Assembly (NCBI GenBank): GCA_028279425.1
Contig: JANQNV010000134.1
Span: 1 to 64,000 of the forward strand
Length of the DNA stretch: 64,000 nucleotides
Direction: 5' to 3'
From: Longimicrobiales bacterium
Lineage (GTDB): Bacteria; Gemmatimonadota; Gemmatimonadetes; Longimicrobiales; Gaopeijiaceae
In this document: piece after piece, positions 46,328 to 56,108 of the stretch
How the letters are laid out: each line of letters begins with the position of its first letter
How positions within the stretch are numbered: the first letter of the stretch is position 1
Translations under genes and position numbers: made by a program
Notes under the pieces: generated by a model
The model's database searches: none
Told to the model about the DNA's origin: nothing
The model's input: the letters and a program-made list of their open reading frames with translations, nothing else

Positions 46328-47982
46328 GAACGCCCTCGGCGCAGGATGGAACGGAGCGGCATCCCGACACCCAACGCCTGGGTGGCCGCCAGGTAGGCTA
46401 CCCCGAATACGAGGGCCGTTCCGAAGGCCAGCGCGGGCGCGAGGAGGGGTGAGTCCGCGGGCAGCACGCCCTCCAGCCATCCCCCGTGGAGGGGGACTCG
46501 CGAGCCGAACGCCCACTTGGCACCGACTCCGGCAACTACCGCGACGCCTCCCGCCGCCCACCGCCGCGCTCGTCGCGAGAATTCCGGAGCGTGGACACCG
46601 ATCCGCGTCGTCAGCGCGCGGCGCAGGAGCAGATACTCGAGCCACGAGCCCACGGCCGCGCCCAGCGCCAACCCCGTCGCCCCGAGTCGCAGGGTGTCGT
46701 CGCCCGAACCGACCTCCACCCGGTCCAGTGGAAACATGAGGGCGACCCCGATCACCGCCGAAACCACGACACGCAGGACCGCGATCCGCGCTGGAGTGGC
46801 GGTGTCGCGCATCGCGTAGAACGACGACGACAGGGTGCGTGAGGCGGCCGACGCCGGAAGGCCGAGGGCGTACGTGGCCAGAACGGCGTAGGTCGCCGCG
46901 GTGCTGGCGGCGGTGAACTCGCCTCCCTGGAAGAGCCCCGCCACGAACAGGTCGCCCAGGAGGAGGAAGGCCAGCATCGTGGGCACGAGCACGAAACCCA
47001 GTTGATCGAGCGCCGCGCGCACCCGCGTCACCAGCGCATCGTGCGCATCGGCCCCGCGGCGCGACATCTCCGGCAACTCGGCCGCGGCGATGGACATGCC
47101 GAAGAGGGCGATCGGAAGCAGGTAGAGCGTCTGCGCGTAGCGGAGCACGGCGATCGCGCCCCCGGCGAGCAGGCCCGCGAGGATCATGTCGAGGTAGCTG
47201 CTGACGTTCAGAACCCCGCGCGCGGCCACCACCGGGGCGAAGTTGCGCAACGCCTCGGCCACTCCGTGCACGCGCCGATCGACCGACAGCCGAAACCCCT
47301 TCAAGGCCGGCACCACCCACGGCAGCTGAACCACCAGTTGGAGCAGGCCACCCACGACGCCCGCCCAGGCGAGCGCGATCACGAGCCGCGCCGGCGCCAT
47401 CCCCTGCACGCCCCCGAACCAGAGCAGCGCCGCGATCAGCGCACCATTCCAGGCCACCGGCGCCGCATACGACACGAGGAAGCGGCGGTGGCTGTTGAGC
47501 ACCCCCAGCGCCCACGCCGAGACGACCAGGATCGCCGTCATCACGAACAGCACCCGTACGACGTCGATCAGGAGGCCGACCTTGTCCGCATCCCATTCGG
47601 GAAACAGCAGCGGCATCACGAAGGGGGCGAGGGCGATGCCCATGAGCGCCGCGGTGAAGGCCGTGACCGTCAGGAGACCGAGGATCGCGCCCGCGAAGCG
47701 GCCCGCCTCCTCGTTGCGCCCCTCTTCGAGGAGCCGCGCGTACACCGGGATGAACGAGGCACTGAGGGTGCCCTCACCCAGCAGGTTCTGGATGACGTTG
47801 GGCGTGCGAAGAGCGGCACCCCAGACGTCGGCCACCGCTGAGGTACCGAGGAAGCGCGCGAGGGCCATCTCGCGCACCACCCCGCTGATTCGACTCAGGA
47901 AGATGCCGACGCCGACCCACCAGGCGCCGGACCGCCCCCCGCCCCGTGGACTGGAGGCGTGAGCGTCAGGCGTCGTCGCCAC
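46324..47982 (-). CDS. murJ: lipid II flippase MurJ
   Basis: ISRISGVVREMALARFLGTSAVADVWGAALRTPNVIQNLLGEGTLSASFIPVYA. Confidence 0.95.
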   Translation of the reverse strand: MATTPDAHASSPRGGGRSGAWWVGVGIFLSRISGVVREMALARFLGTSAVADVWGAALRTPNVIQNLLGEGTLSASFIPVYARLLEEGRNEEAGRFAGAILGLLTVTAFTAALMGIALAPFVMPLLFPEWDADKVGLLIDVVRVLFVMTAILVVSAWALGVLNSHRRFLVSYAAPVAWNGALIAALLWFGGVQGMAPARLVIALAWAGVVGGLLQLVVQLPWVVPALKGFRLSVDRRVHGVAEALRNFAPVVAARGVLNVSSYLDMILAGLLAGGAIAVLRYAQTLYLLPIALFGMSIAAAELPEMSRRGADAHDALVTRVRAALDQLGFVLVPTMLAFLLLGDLFVAGLFQGGEFTAASTAATYAVLATYALGLPASAASRTLSSSFYAMRDTATPARIAVLRVVVSAVIGVALMFPLDRVEVGSGDDTLRLGATGLALGAAVGSWLEYLLLRRALTTRIGVHAPEFSRRARRWAAGGVAVVAGVGAKWAFGSRVPLHGGWLEGVLPADSPLLAPALAFGTALVFGVAYLAATQALGVGMPLRSILRRGRS

Positions 47983-48289
47983 CCGAATCGGTGACGGGAG
48001 CGTCGGGCCGCGGGAGAGCGCCGGTAGACCCGCCTCCGGCGCCGTCGGTGCCGGCCCGTTCGCTCAGCAGACGGGTCATGAAGCGGCTCTCCTCGTCGAG
48101 TCGCGCGAGTTCGGCCGCCAAACGCTCGACCTCACCCTCCAGATAGGCCATCCGCTCACCAACGATTCCATCGCCCTCGACCAGGGTGCGCCGTTCGAGG
48201 CGTGACGCCAGCGCTCGACCCAGCTGAGAGTCGAGGATGATCGCGAGAATCGGGATCATCAGGACGACGAGAACGATCATCAGAATCAT
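47966..48289 (-). CDS. hypothetical protein with N-terminal TM and coiled coil
   Basis: MILMIVLVVLMIPILAIILDSQLGRALASRLE. Confidence 0.55.
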   Translation of the reverse strand: MILMIVLVVLMIPILAIILDSQLGRALASRLERRTLVEGDGIVGERMAYLEGEVERLAAELARLDEESRFMTRLLSERAGTDGAGGGSTGALPRPDAPVTDSGGDDA

Positions 48290-48297
48290 GCCGGAAC

Positions 48298-49731
48298 CTA
48301 TCCCTCTCGGTCGAACGGCGGCAACGCTGCCGCAAACGAACGGGCCACATCGCTCACGAAGGCATCGCCATAGCGGACGAGGTAGTAGAAGGGATTGAAC
48401 ACCCGCTCCTGCGGTTTTGATTCCGGATACAGGTGGGCGTGCGCCTTCTCGATCTGCTGGAGCGCGATTTCGCTCTGCCGCTTCACGGCCTGCACGATCT
48501 TCTTCTCGACGTCGCCCACGGCATCGAAGGCCACGCTACGCACGTGCTGAACGGGCCCCTTGAGGGTGGGATCGACCTCTCGCGTGGCCTCCGCCAGCCG
48601 CTGCACACCCTGCGCGATCGTTCCGCGCAGTTCGCCCAGCGCCTTCTTCACCCCGTCGGGGACGTCTTCGCGCGCGCGGTCTCCCGCCAACTCGTGGAAG
48701 GGCCGAGCCAAGTCGGCCTCGGTGAGGTCGAACTTGTCGAGCACCTTCCCGATCTTCGTCTCGACCACCGTGGTGCCGAGGCGCGGAAACACGATCGGCA
48801 TCCCCACCCCGTGCGCCTCGAAGAGCGGCTGTAGCTCGGCGAAGTACGCCTGCTCTCCCGGACCGGCCACGTAGGCCAGCGTCGGAAACACCGCACTTTC
48901 GACCACCGGGCGCAGCATGACGTTGGGGGTGAGCGCCGACGGGTCGGCCGACACCTCCTCGTCGATCTGCGAGAGGGTGAGGCGGGTGCCCGAGTGGCGC
49001 AGCACGAAAGCGTCGCCGTCGCGGTACACGCGCTCGCGACCTGCCGGCCCCTTGAAGAAGATGTTGACGCCCCCTTCCATCACGGTCGCCTGGACACCGT
49101 ATCCGGCCGCTTCGAGTTCGGCGGCTCGGGCGGCGAGGGCCGCCTCGTGCGCCTCCGCCCCCACGAGCTCCGCGCGCAGGACGCCCGCCGACAAGCGCTT
49201 CAGCGCCGGTGCGTGCGCCTGGACGAACAGCATACCCAGCGGCTCGAGGAGGGAGGCCAACACCTCCTCGAAGGCATCGGGCAGCGTCGCGGTCGGGGTG
49301 TAGGCTCGGCGAAGCAGGTCGAGATACGGCGCCGCGAAATCGGTCGGCGGCAGCAGCTTCTCCAGCTCGTCGAGACACGCGACCACCCCGGGGCCCATCG
49401 CGAGCCGGTGGAGCGCCTCCTCCCCTGCCCCATCGACCGCCGGCAGCTGGATCCGGTGACTCTCGTTGTCGACACCGACCACGAAGGTGTGGTCGGCGTC
49501 GGCCCAATCGTGGTCCTCCGAGGCCGTCCAGAACAGCGGCGCCACCGGTCGCCCAAGTGCGGCCTCGAGGCGGTCGGCGAGGACCGCGGCGGTGATCGCC
49601 TTGTAGACGGAGTAGAGGGGTCCCCCGAAAAGACCCGGCTGTTGCCCAGTCGTCACCACGAAGCCCTGGCCCGATCGCACGGCCTCGAGCCGGCGCTGGG
49701 CTTTCTCGCCCGGGGCTCGAACCGCCTCCAT
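48298..49731 (-). CDS. bshC: putative cysteine ligase BshC (bacillithiol biosynthesis)
   Basis: FVVTTGQQPGLFGGPLYSVYKAITA...PLFWTASEDHDWADADHTF; coding appears to extend to about 49910. Confidence 0.85.
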   Translation of the reverse strand: MEAVRAPGEKAQRRLEAVRSGQGFVVTTGQQPGLFGGPLYSVYKAITAAVLADRLEAALGRPVAPLFWTASEDHDWADADHTFVVGVDNESHRIQLPAVDGAGEEALHRLAMGPGVVACLDELEKLLPPTDFAAPYLDLLRRAYTPTATLPDAFEEVLASLLEPLGMLFVQAHAPALKRLSAGVLRAELVGAEAHEAALAARAAELEAAGYGVQATVMEGGVNIFFKGPAGRERVYRDGDAFVLRHSGTRLTLSQIDEEVSADPSALTPNVMLRPVVESAVFPTLAYVAGPGEQAYFAELQPLFEAHGVGMPIVFPRLGTTVVETKIGKVLDKFDLTEADLARPFHELAGDRAREDVPDGVKKALGELRGTIAQGVQRLAEATREVDPTLKGPVQHVRSVAFDAVGDVEKKIVQAVKRQSEIALQQIEKAHAHLYPESKPQERVFNPFYYLVRYGDAFVSDVARSFAAALPPFDREG

Positions 49732-49965
49732 CCACTCGACGCGAGCCGCCCCGTTCAGACGCTCGTCGACCTCGACGGCCTTGGCCTCGAAGGAGGCGAG
49801 CGAGCGATAGTCGGGTGGGAAGAAGCGAGCCGCCTGGCCCGTGCCCTCGTAGCGGTCACGGATCAGATCACTCCCGCTGGGATGGCGGGTCCGGAGGTCG
49901 AGATTCAGGAGAGGAGCTCGGTCATGGGGAGAGGGTTCCGTAAACTCCGTCCACAGAGCGAGGAG

Positions 49966-50490
49966 TCAATCCCGCCCGCGACCGCGTCGAGTCTTCGACG
50001 GGGCCCCTGCGACGTCGGCAACGGCGCCCTTGTGGTAGGGTTCGTTGCGAAGGATCGACCCCGCGCGGTACAGCTGCTCGGCCAGGATGAGCCGCGCCAT
50101 CTCGTGCGGAAAAGTCATCGCCGAAAGCGAAAGGCGCCGCCCGGCACGCCCCAGGACGTGGGGATGGAGACCGAAGGCTCCGCCGATCAGGAAGGCCACA
50201 TCGCCCAGGCCGTGCAAGGCCCGATCGCCCAGATAGTCGGCCAGGCGGGTCGACGACCACGCCGACCCCGTCCGGGTGACCGCGATGACCTCGGCCCCGT
50301 CGGGCACCCTCGCGAGGAGGCGCTCGGCCTCGGCCGCCATCACGGCCTCCGGATCGCCCTGCCGCCGGGCCCCGGCATCGACCTCGACGGCCTCGAACTT
50401 CCAGTAGTGCGTGGCGCGACGCTCGTAGTCGGCGACCGCCGCAGCGAGATCGCCGCGGACCCGCCCGACCACGAGGAGCGTCACCTTCAT
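49966..50490 (-). CDS. rlmH: 23S rRNA pseudouridine1915 methyltransferase RlmH
   Basis: MKVTLLVVGRVRGD..., FLIGGAFGLHPHV, MTFPHEMARLILAEQLYRA. Confidence 0.92.
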   Translation of the reverse strand: MKVTLLVVGRVRGDLAAAVADYERRATHYWKFEAVEVDAGARRQGDPEAVMAAEAERLLARVPDGAEVIAVTRTGSAWSSTRLADYLGDRALHGLGDVAFLIGGAFGLHPHVLGRAGRRLSLSAMTFPHEMARLILAEQLYRAGSILRNEPYHKGAVADVAGAPSKTRRGRGRD

Positions 50491-52169
50491 CGGCGGGCGC
50501 CCTGGCGCACGATTCGGGCCCACGGCCCCGCGGCCGCCCCAGCCCCAACATCGGTGGCCGCCCGGCCCACGTCACCCTCGGGAATCTCCGTGAGGGTGTC
50601 ACCGAGCGCGGACTCGTTGTCGCGCCACGGATGGTCTTCGAGCCAATGCAGCCCGCGACTCTCGCGGCGCGCCAGCGCCGACGAGACGATCAGCAGCGCG
50701 GTGGTCGCGAGGTTGGCCACCGGCACCGAAGCCGATGCTCCCCCGCCCTGCAACGGCAGCAACTGCTCGCGCGCCTCCTCCAGGGCCGCCACGGATCGCA
50801 CGATCCCCGCCTTTTCCCACATCAGATCGCGGATCGCGGCCACCTCCTCGGCCGGGGCATCCGGTGCGGCGACGGCCGCACCCGGCGTCGAGGGGGCCTC
50901 CGCAGGCGCATCGCAATCGGGCACCTCCGGGGGGCGCGGGGCATTCGACCACCGCCCCTCTGCCTCGAGGGTCTCGCGGAACGTCGCCGCCGCACGCTCG
51001 GCCATCACGACGGCCTCGAGCAGAGAGTTGGAGGCGAGTCGGTTGGCACCGTGCAGTCCCGTGCACGCGACCTCACCCGAGGCCATCAACCCCTCGAGGG
51101 TGCTCCTCCCCTGAAGGTCGGTCCAGATGCCCCCACAGGCGTAGTGCGCCGCCGGCACGACGGGGATGGCCTCGCGGGCCGGGTCGACGCCGCGCGCGCG
51201 ACAATCCTCGAGAGTCCCGGTGAACCGCTGGCGCAACAACTCGCGATCGATCCCAGAGCACTCCAGCTGCACGTGATCGTCTCCGGAGTCGCGCAGCTCC
51301 CGGGCGATCGCGCGAGCCACGACGTCGCGCGGAGCGAGCGACCCGAGCGGGTGGTGCTCATCCATGAATCGCCGTCCGTCGAGGCGCTCGAGCACGGCCC
51401 CCTCACCGCGCAGCGCCTCGGAAATCAGAACCGCCGTATCGCCCGTGGGGTGGAGCGCCGTCGGGTGGAACTGCACGAACTCCATGTTGGCGATCCGCGC
51501 CCCGGCCCGATACGCCATGGCGACGCCGTCACCCGTGGCGATCGAGGGATTCGTCGTGTGACGGTACACCCGCCCGAGGCCTCCGGTGGCGAGAAACACC
51601 GCCCGCGATCGTACGACGCGACGCACACCGCGCACATCGTCGACCACCACGACACCCCGCACCCGGGGTCCGTCCAGACCCTCGTCGACGACGAGGTCTT
51701 CGACCCGATGGTCTTCGAGAATCGCCAGCCCCTCCGCGCTGGCGCGCGTCAGGAGGGCCGACTCGATGGCTCTCCCCGTGCGGTCGCCGGCGTGCACGAT
51801 CCGACGCCGGGAGTGGCCGCCTTCGCGCCCGAGAGAGAGGTGGCCGTCTTCGCGGTGGAAGGCGGCGCCCCAGGCCTCGAGGTCGGCGATGCGGGCCGGC
51901 CCTTCACCGACCACGGTGCGCGCCACCTCGGAGTGGCAGAGGCCGGCGCCCGCCACGAAGGTGTCCTGCACGTGGTACTCGGGGTCGTCGTCGGATCCCA
52001 CGACGGCGGCGATCCCTCCCCGCGCCCAGTTGGTGTTCGACTCGGCCCGCGCCTTCTTCGTGAGCAGAAGCACCGAAGCCCCGCGGGCCACCTCGAGCGC
52101 GAAGGTCAATCCGGCCATGCCGCTCCCGACCACGACCACGTCGGCGTCGAGGCTCGCCCGCTTCGTCAC
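50487..52169 (-). CDS. nadB: L-aspartate oxidase
   Basis: DVVVVGSGMAGLTFALEVA, NTNWARGGIAAVV, GLHGANRLASNSLLEAVV. Confidence 0.93.
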   Translation of the reverse strand: MTKRASLDADVVVVGSGMAGLTFALEVARGASVLLLTKKARAESNTNWARGGIAAVVGSDDDPEYHVQDTFVAGAGLCHSEVARTVVGEGPARIADLEAWGAAFHREDGHLSLGREGGHSRRRIVHAGDRTGRAIESALLTRASAEGLAILEDHRVEDLVVDEGLDGPRVRGVVVVDDVRGVRRVVRSRAVFLATGGLGRVYRHTTNPSIATGDGVAMAYRAGARIANMEFVQFHPTALHPTGDTAVLISEALRGEGAVLERLDGRRFMDEHHPLGSLAPRDVVARAIARELRDSGDDHVQLECSGIDRELLRQRFTGTLEDCRARGVDPAREAIPVVPAAHYACGGIWTDLQGRSTLEGLMASGEVACTGLHGANRLASNSLLEAVVMAERAAATFRETLEAEGRWSNAPRPPEVPDCDAPAEAPSTPGAAVAAPDAPAEEVAAIRDLMWEKAGIVRSVAALEEAREQLLPLQGGGASASVPVANLATTALLIVSSALARRESRGLHWLEDHPWRDNESALGDTLTEIPEGDVGRAATDVGAGAAAGPWARIVRQGARR

Positions 52170-53209
52170 GACGACATCATCCCGCGGCCGACCAGCCCCG
52201 CGAGCCGGGCCCGCACATCGGTCTCGCCCGCCTCCCAGCGCACGACCAAGGTGAGCACATGCACGGGGGTGTCACCAAGAACGTCCCGTCGTTCGCGCAG
52301 CTTCATGGCATCCTTTTCGGTCACGATCAGGCTGCGTCCGCCGGCCACGATGCGGCGCAGATCGATGTCGGTGAATTCGTGGTGGTCGGGAAACGCCGTC
52401 AGGTCGAACGACGACGCCTGCCGACCCTCGCTGACGCGCTCGGCCAGGGCGAGCACACTCTCCGGCTCGGCCACCGCCGTGACGACGACGGCCCCCGGCC
52501 CGGGCGCAGTCGTCGGCGCCCCATCGAGATCCGTCCACCCACCCGGCTGAAGGCGCACCCGCGCGACGGTCAGATGGCGATGTCTGCTCTGGATGTCGCG
52601 GGCGAGCACCGCCGCCTGTGCCGCGCTCGCCGTCTTGCGCGTGACGAGTACGATCTGGGCGCGCCGAAGTGCCCTCGCCCCCTCCCGGTACGGCCCGCGG
52701 GGGAGTCGCCGGCCGGGAAACGAGGTCTCCGCAGCGACCAGGACCACGTCGAGATCGCGGCCGAGCGCGCGATGCTGGAAGCCGTCGTCGAGCACCACCA
52801 CACCGGCCCCCTCGTCGACGGCGGACCGGGCGGCGGCACGGCGGTCGACGTCTGCCACGACGGTCACGTCCGGGTGCCATTCCCGGTGCAGCAACACCTC
52901 GTCGCGGCCGTATCCCCTCGACACCACGGCGGGCCGCGCCCCCAACTCGGCCAGGGCCCCGACGAACCACCGCACCAGCGGCGTCTTGCCGGTACCCCCA
53001 ACGGTGAGGTTCCCGACCGACACGACCGGCACCGGAACACGAGCGGCCGACAAGAGGCCGGCATCGAACATACGGTTCCGCATCGCGGCGGCCCAGCGGA
53101 AGATCCACTCGCCGGGCAGCAGAGCGATACTGGCCATCCGCCCGGGCCAGCCGGCTTCGCCGCGCCACCACCGACGCACCCAATCGTCGACGCCCCGTCG
53201 TGACGTCAC
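52166..53209 (-). CDS. lpxK: tetraacyldisaccharide 4'-kinase
   Basis: VVSVGNLTVGGTGKTPLVRWF, VVSRGYGR, VLDDGFQHRALGRDLDVVLV. Confidence 0.94.
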   Translation of the reverse strand: MTSRRGVDDWVRRWWRGEAGWPGRMASIALLPGEWIFRWAAAMRNRMFDAGLLSAARVPVPVVSVGNLTVGGTGKTPLVRWFVGALAELGARPAVVSRGYGRDEVLLHREWHPDVTVVADVDRRAAARSAVDEGAGVVVLDDGFQHRALGRDLDVVLVAAETSFPGRRLPRGPYREGARALRRAQIVLVTRKTASAAQAAVLARDIQSRHRHLTVARVRLQPGGWTDLDGAPTTAPGPGAVVVTAVAEPESVLALAERVSEGRQASSFDLTAFPDHHEFTDIDLRRIVAGGRSLIVTEKDAMKLRERRDVLGDTPVHVLTLVVRWEAGETDVRARLAGLVGRGMMSS

Positions 53210-53850
53210 AGCCCCCGCTCCGCTTCCTCGCCGAGGGCGAGCAAGGTCGACCCCATCTCGTCGGCGAGCCGTTCGAGCTCGTCGTCGGGGAGTCCGCGGG
53301 GCACCCGTACCGGCGGACCGTAGACCACGCGGATGTGCGCGAACGGCTTCGGCACCATGAAGCGGTCCCACGATCGGGCCCGCCACGCCCTCGACGCCCG
53401 CACGGCCAGCGGAAGCATGGGTAGCCCCGTGAGTTGGGCGGCCACGAGCGCACCGGTCTTGAAGCCGTGCACCGGGCCCTTCGGTCCGTCAGGCGTGACG
53501 GCGAGATCGCGTCCCTCGCGCGCCGCCCGGAGCAACTCGCGCAGCCCTTTGCTCCCGCCGCGCGTCGACGACCCCCGGGCGGTGCCGAAGCCCTTGCGGT
53601 GCAGGATCTGGGTCACGTACTCGCCGTCGCCATGCTGGCTCACCAGACAGACGATGCCCTCGTGGCGATGGTGCTGGATCAGCGACAGCATCTCGCCGTG
53701 CCAGAACACGAAGACGACGCGCTCACCCTGCTCCCGCAGGCCCTCGAGGTGATGCCGCCCCTCCTGCGTCCAGCGTGTCGTGAGAAACAGCCCGGACACC
53801 AGCGCCTGACCGGCCAGCCCGGTGGCCTTGAGCTTCCACGCCGGGATCAC
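53206..53850 (-). CDS. DUF374 lysophospholipid acyltransferase-like protein
   Basis: VFVFWHGEMLSLIQHHRHEGIVCLVSQHGDGEYV, LAVTPDGPKGP. Confidence 0.88.
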   Translation of the reverse strand: MIPAWKLKATGLAGQALVSGLFLTTRWTQEGRHHLEGLREQGERVVFVFWHGEMLSLIQHHRHEGIVCLVSQHGDGEYVTQILHRKGFGTARGSSTRGGSKGLRELLRAAREGRDLAVTPDGPKGPVHGFKTGALVAAQLTGLPMLPLAVRASRAWRARSWDRFMVPKPFAHIRVVYGPPVRVPRGLPDDELERLADEMGSTLLALGEEAERGL

Positions 53851-55001
53851 GCCGGCCCTCCGACGGCGCTTCGCTCCCGGAGGACCTCGATCACGATCTC
53901 TGCCACCCGCTCCGAGGCGCCGCTCCCGCCGAGACGCCCGCGCACCTCGGCGAGCCCGGCCTTCTGGTCCGCCCGGGCCGGGCCCTCGTCGACGAGGGTC
54001 TCGAGCTCGCGGGCGAGGCGTTCGGGCGTAGCCTCCCGTTGCAGCACTTCGGGCACGACCCGCCGCCCCGCGACGAGGTTCGCCAGGGCGATGTGGGGCA
54101 CCTTCACCAGGCGGCGCGCCAGGGCGTAGGTGACCGGGTGGGTCAGGTAGACACAGACGAAAGGCACGTCGGCCAGGGCGGCCTCGAGCGTCGAGGTCCC
54201 GGACTTCACGAGAGCGATGCGGGCGTGGGTGAGGAGCGCGCGGGTCTCGTGGGTGACGGGGAGCCGCGTCGCGGCCAGGCGCCCCGTCTCCATGCCGGGC
54301 GCCGCGGCGATCACAGGACGCAGCCCCGGGCGTCGCTCGGCCACGAGACGCGCGGTGGCGACGAAGAGGTCGAGGTGGCGACCGATCTCCTGGTCGCGCG
54401 AGCCCGGCAGCAGGGCGATCAGTCCGGATTCTCCCGGCGCGTCGGCAGGCGGCAGCCCGAGCTCCGCCCGCAACTCCGCCTCCGTCACGTCCACGGGGTC
54501 TCGCTCGACGAGGGGGTGGCCGACGAACTCCACATTCGCGCCCGCCTCGGCCAGTCCCTCGGCCTCGAACGGCAAGATCACCGCCACCCGGTCGGCGTCG
54601 CGCGCGAGATGCGCGGCACGATGCGCCTTCCAGGCCCACACCTGCGGGGCTATGTAGTACACCACCGGGATGCCCCGCTCACGCGCCTGCTTGACCAGCC
54701 GCAAGTTGAGGCCGGGGTAATCGACGGCGAGCACGAGGTCGACCTCGCCGGCATCCATACGCTCGACGATGCGGCGCTCGAGCTTCCAGAAGAAGCGCGC
54801 ATGCCGAAGAACCTCGACGAACCCCATCACGGCCAGCTCATCGAGGCCCGCCATGCGCTCTACGCCCTGGGCGTCGAGATCCGGGCCACCGAGCCCGAAG
54901 TAGGTCAGCCCCGGCGCGCGCTCCCGCAACGCGGCAACGACCCGAGCGGCGTGATGGTCGCCGGAAACCTCGCCCGCCAGGATCAGGACGCGAGCGTTCA
55001 G
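53847..55001 (-). CDS. lpxB: lipid-A-disaccharide synthase
   Basis: LILAGEVSGDHHAARVVAALRER, YYIAPQVWAWKAHRA, FVGHPLVE; start codon (CTG 55001) uncertain. Confidence 0.93.
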   Translation of the reverse strand: MNARVLILAGEVSGDHHAARVVAALRERAPGLTYFGLGGPDLDAQGVERMAGLDELAVMGFVEVLRHARFFWKLERRIVERMDAGEVDLVLAVDYPGLNLRLVKQARERGIPVVYYIAPQVWAWKAHRAAHLARDADRVAVILPFEAEGLAEAGANVEFVGHPLVERDPVDVTEAELRAELGLPPADAPGESGLIALLPGSRDQEIGRHLDLFVATARLVAERRPGLRPVIAAAPGMETGRLAATRLPVTHETRALLTHARIALVKSGTSTLEAALADVPFVCVYLTHPVTYALARRLVKVPHIALANLVAGRRVVPEVLQREATPERLARELETLVDEGPARADQKAGLAEVRGRLGGSGASERVAEIVIEVLRERSAVGGPA

Positions 55002-55132
55002 AAGCTCGTGCTCAGGTACCAGATGGCGCCGACGACCACGACCAGGAAGATCAGGAGCTTCCGGGTGGAGTTCCCCTTCTTCACGTCCAGCCATTCCTGC
55101 TTGCGCTTACGGCGTACTCGAATGAGGGACAT
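54998..55132 (-). CDS. 44-aa single-TM protein overlapping lpxB start
   Basis: MSLIRVRRKRKQEWLDVKKGNSTRKLLIFLVVVVGAIWYLSTSF; not in ORF track (<60 aa). Confidence 0.5.
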   Translation of the reverse strand: MSLIRVRRKRKQEWLDVKKGNSTRKLLIFLVVVVGAIWYLSTSF

Positions 55133-56108
55133 CGTTGCGGATCCTCGCTTCGATCGAGAGGGTCAGGGCGAGCGCCTCGCGGCCCTCGATCCCCGACACG
55201 GCGGGAGGGCGATCCCCCCGCACGGCGTCCCGGAAACTCTCCAGCTCCTTTCGCAGCGGCTCGGCCCCGTCCCCCTGGAGGGGAATGCGCTCCACGAGGG
55301 CGGCGAGTCCCCCCGCGGGGGGCGGCCGCACCACAGCGCCTTCGTCGAGCGCGGGGATGCCTTCCTTCAGGCGCAGAAACTCCCCGGTACCGTCGGCGAG
55401 GTTCAGGCTGAGGTAGCCGCTCGGCTGGAAGATCCGGATCTTCCGCATCTTGTCGAGAGACACCCGCGACGCCGTGAGGTTCGCCACCGCGCCTCCCTCG
55501 AAGGAGAGACGCGCGTTGGCGATGTCGACGTTCGGGGTGAGCACGGGCACTCCCGACGCCGCGATGTCGATCACGGGCCGCCCGACCAGACTGCCGACGA
55601 GGTCGACGTCGTGGATCATCAGATCGAGGACCACGGCCACGTCGGTCGATCGAGGCGAAAACGGCGCCATGCGGTGGGACTCGACGAAGAGGGGGCGATC
55701 CAGGTAGGGCTCGGCCGCCCGCAGCGCCTGGTTGAAGCGCTCCACGTGGCCGATCTGGATGACCGCCGCGCCGGCCTCGGCGGCGGCGAGCATGCGATCC
55801 GCCGCCGCGAGCGTCGGGGCCATCGGCTTCTCGACCAGCGCGTGCACCCCCCGTTCGAGCGCGGCGACGGCGACGGCTTCGTGCGAGGTGGTCGGGACGG
55901 CCACCACGACGGCGTCGGCGTGGTCGAGGAGGCCCTCGAGGGCGGCGAAGCGGCGAACGCCGAGTTCTGCCTCCACCTCACGTGCGCGCTCCTCGCGGGC
56001 GTCGTGGATGCCGGCCATCTCGACCCCGTCGACGTCGCGCAGTATGCGCGCATGGTGGAACCCGAGAGAGCCGGTGCCCACCACCCCGATGCGCACCGGC
56101 TCGGTCAT
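55107..56108 (-). CDS. Gfo/Idh/MocA-family oxidoreductase
   Basis: RIGVVGTGSLGFHHARILRDVDGVEMAGIHD, HALVEKPMAPTLAAADRM, IGHVERFNQA. Confidence 0.9.
   Translation of the reverse strand: MTEPVRIGVVGTGSLGFHHARILRDVDGVEMAGIHDAREERAREVEAELGVRRFAALEGLLDHADAVVVAVPTTSHEAVAVAALERGVHALVEKPMAPTLAAADRMLAAAEAGAAVIQIGHVERFNQALRAAEPYLDRPLFVESHRMAPFSPRSTDVAVVLDLMIHDVDLVGSLVGRPVIDIAASGVPVLTPNVDIANARLSFEGGAVANLTASRVSLDKMRKIRIFQPSGYLSLNLADGTGEFLRLKEGIPALDEGAVVRPPPAGGLAALVERIPLQGDGAEPLRKELESFRDAVRGDRPPAVSGIEGREALALTLSIEARIRNDVPHSSTP

Noticed and set aside
48994-51114. 706-aa plus-strand ORF
   Set aside because: Antisense to bshC, rlmH and nadB; high-GC frame shadow with low-complexity R/H/G/P composition
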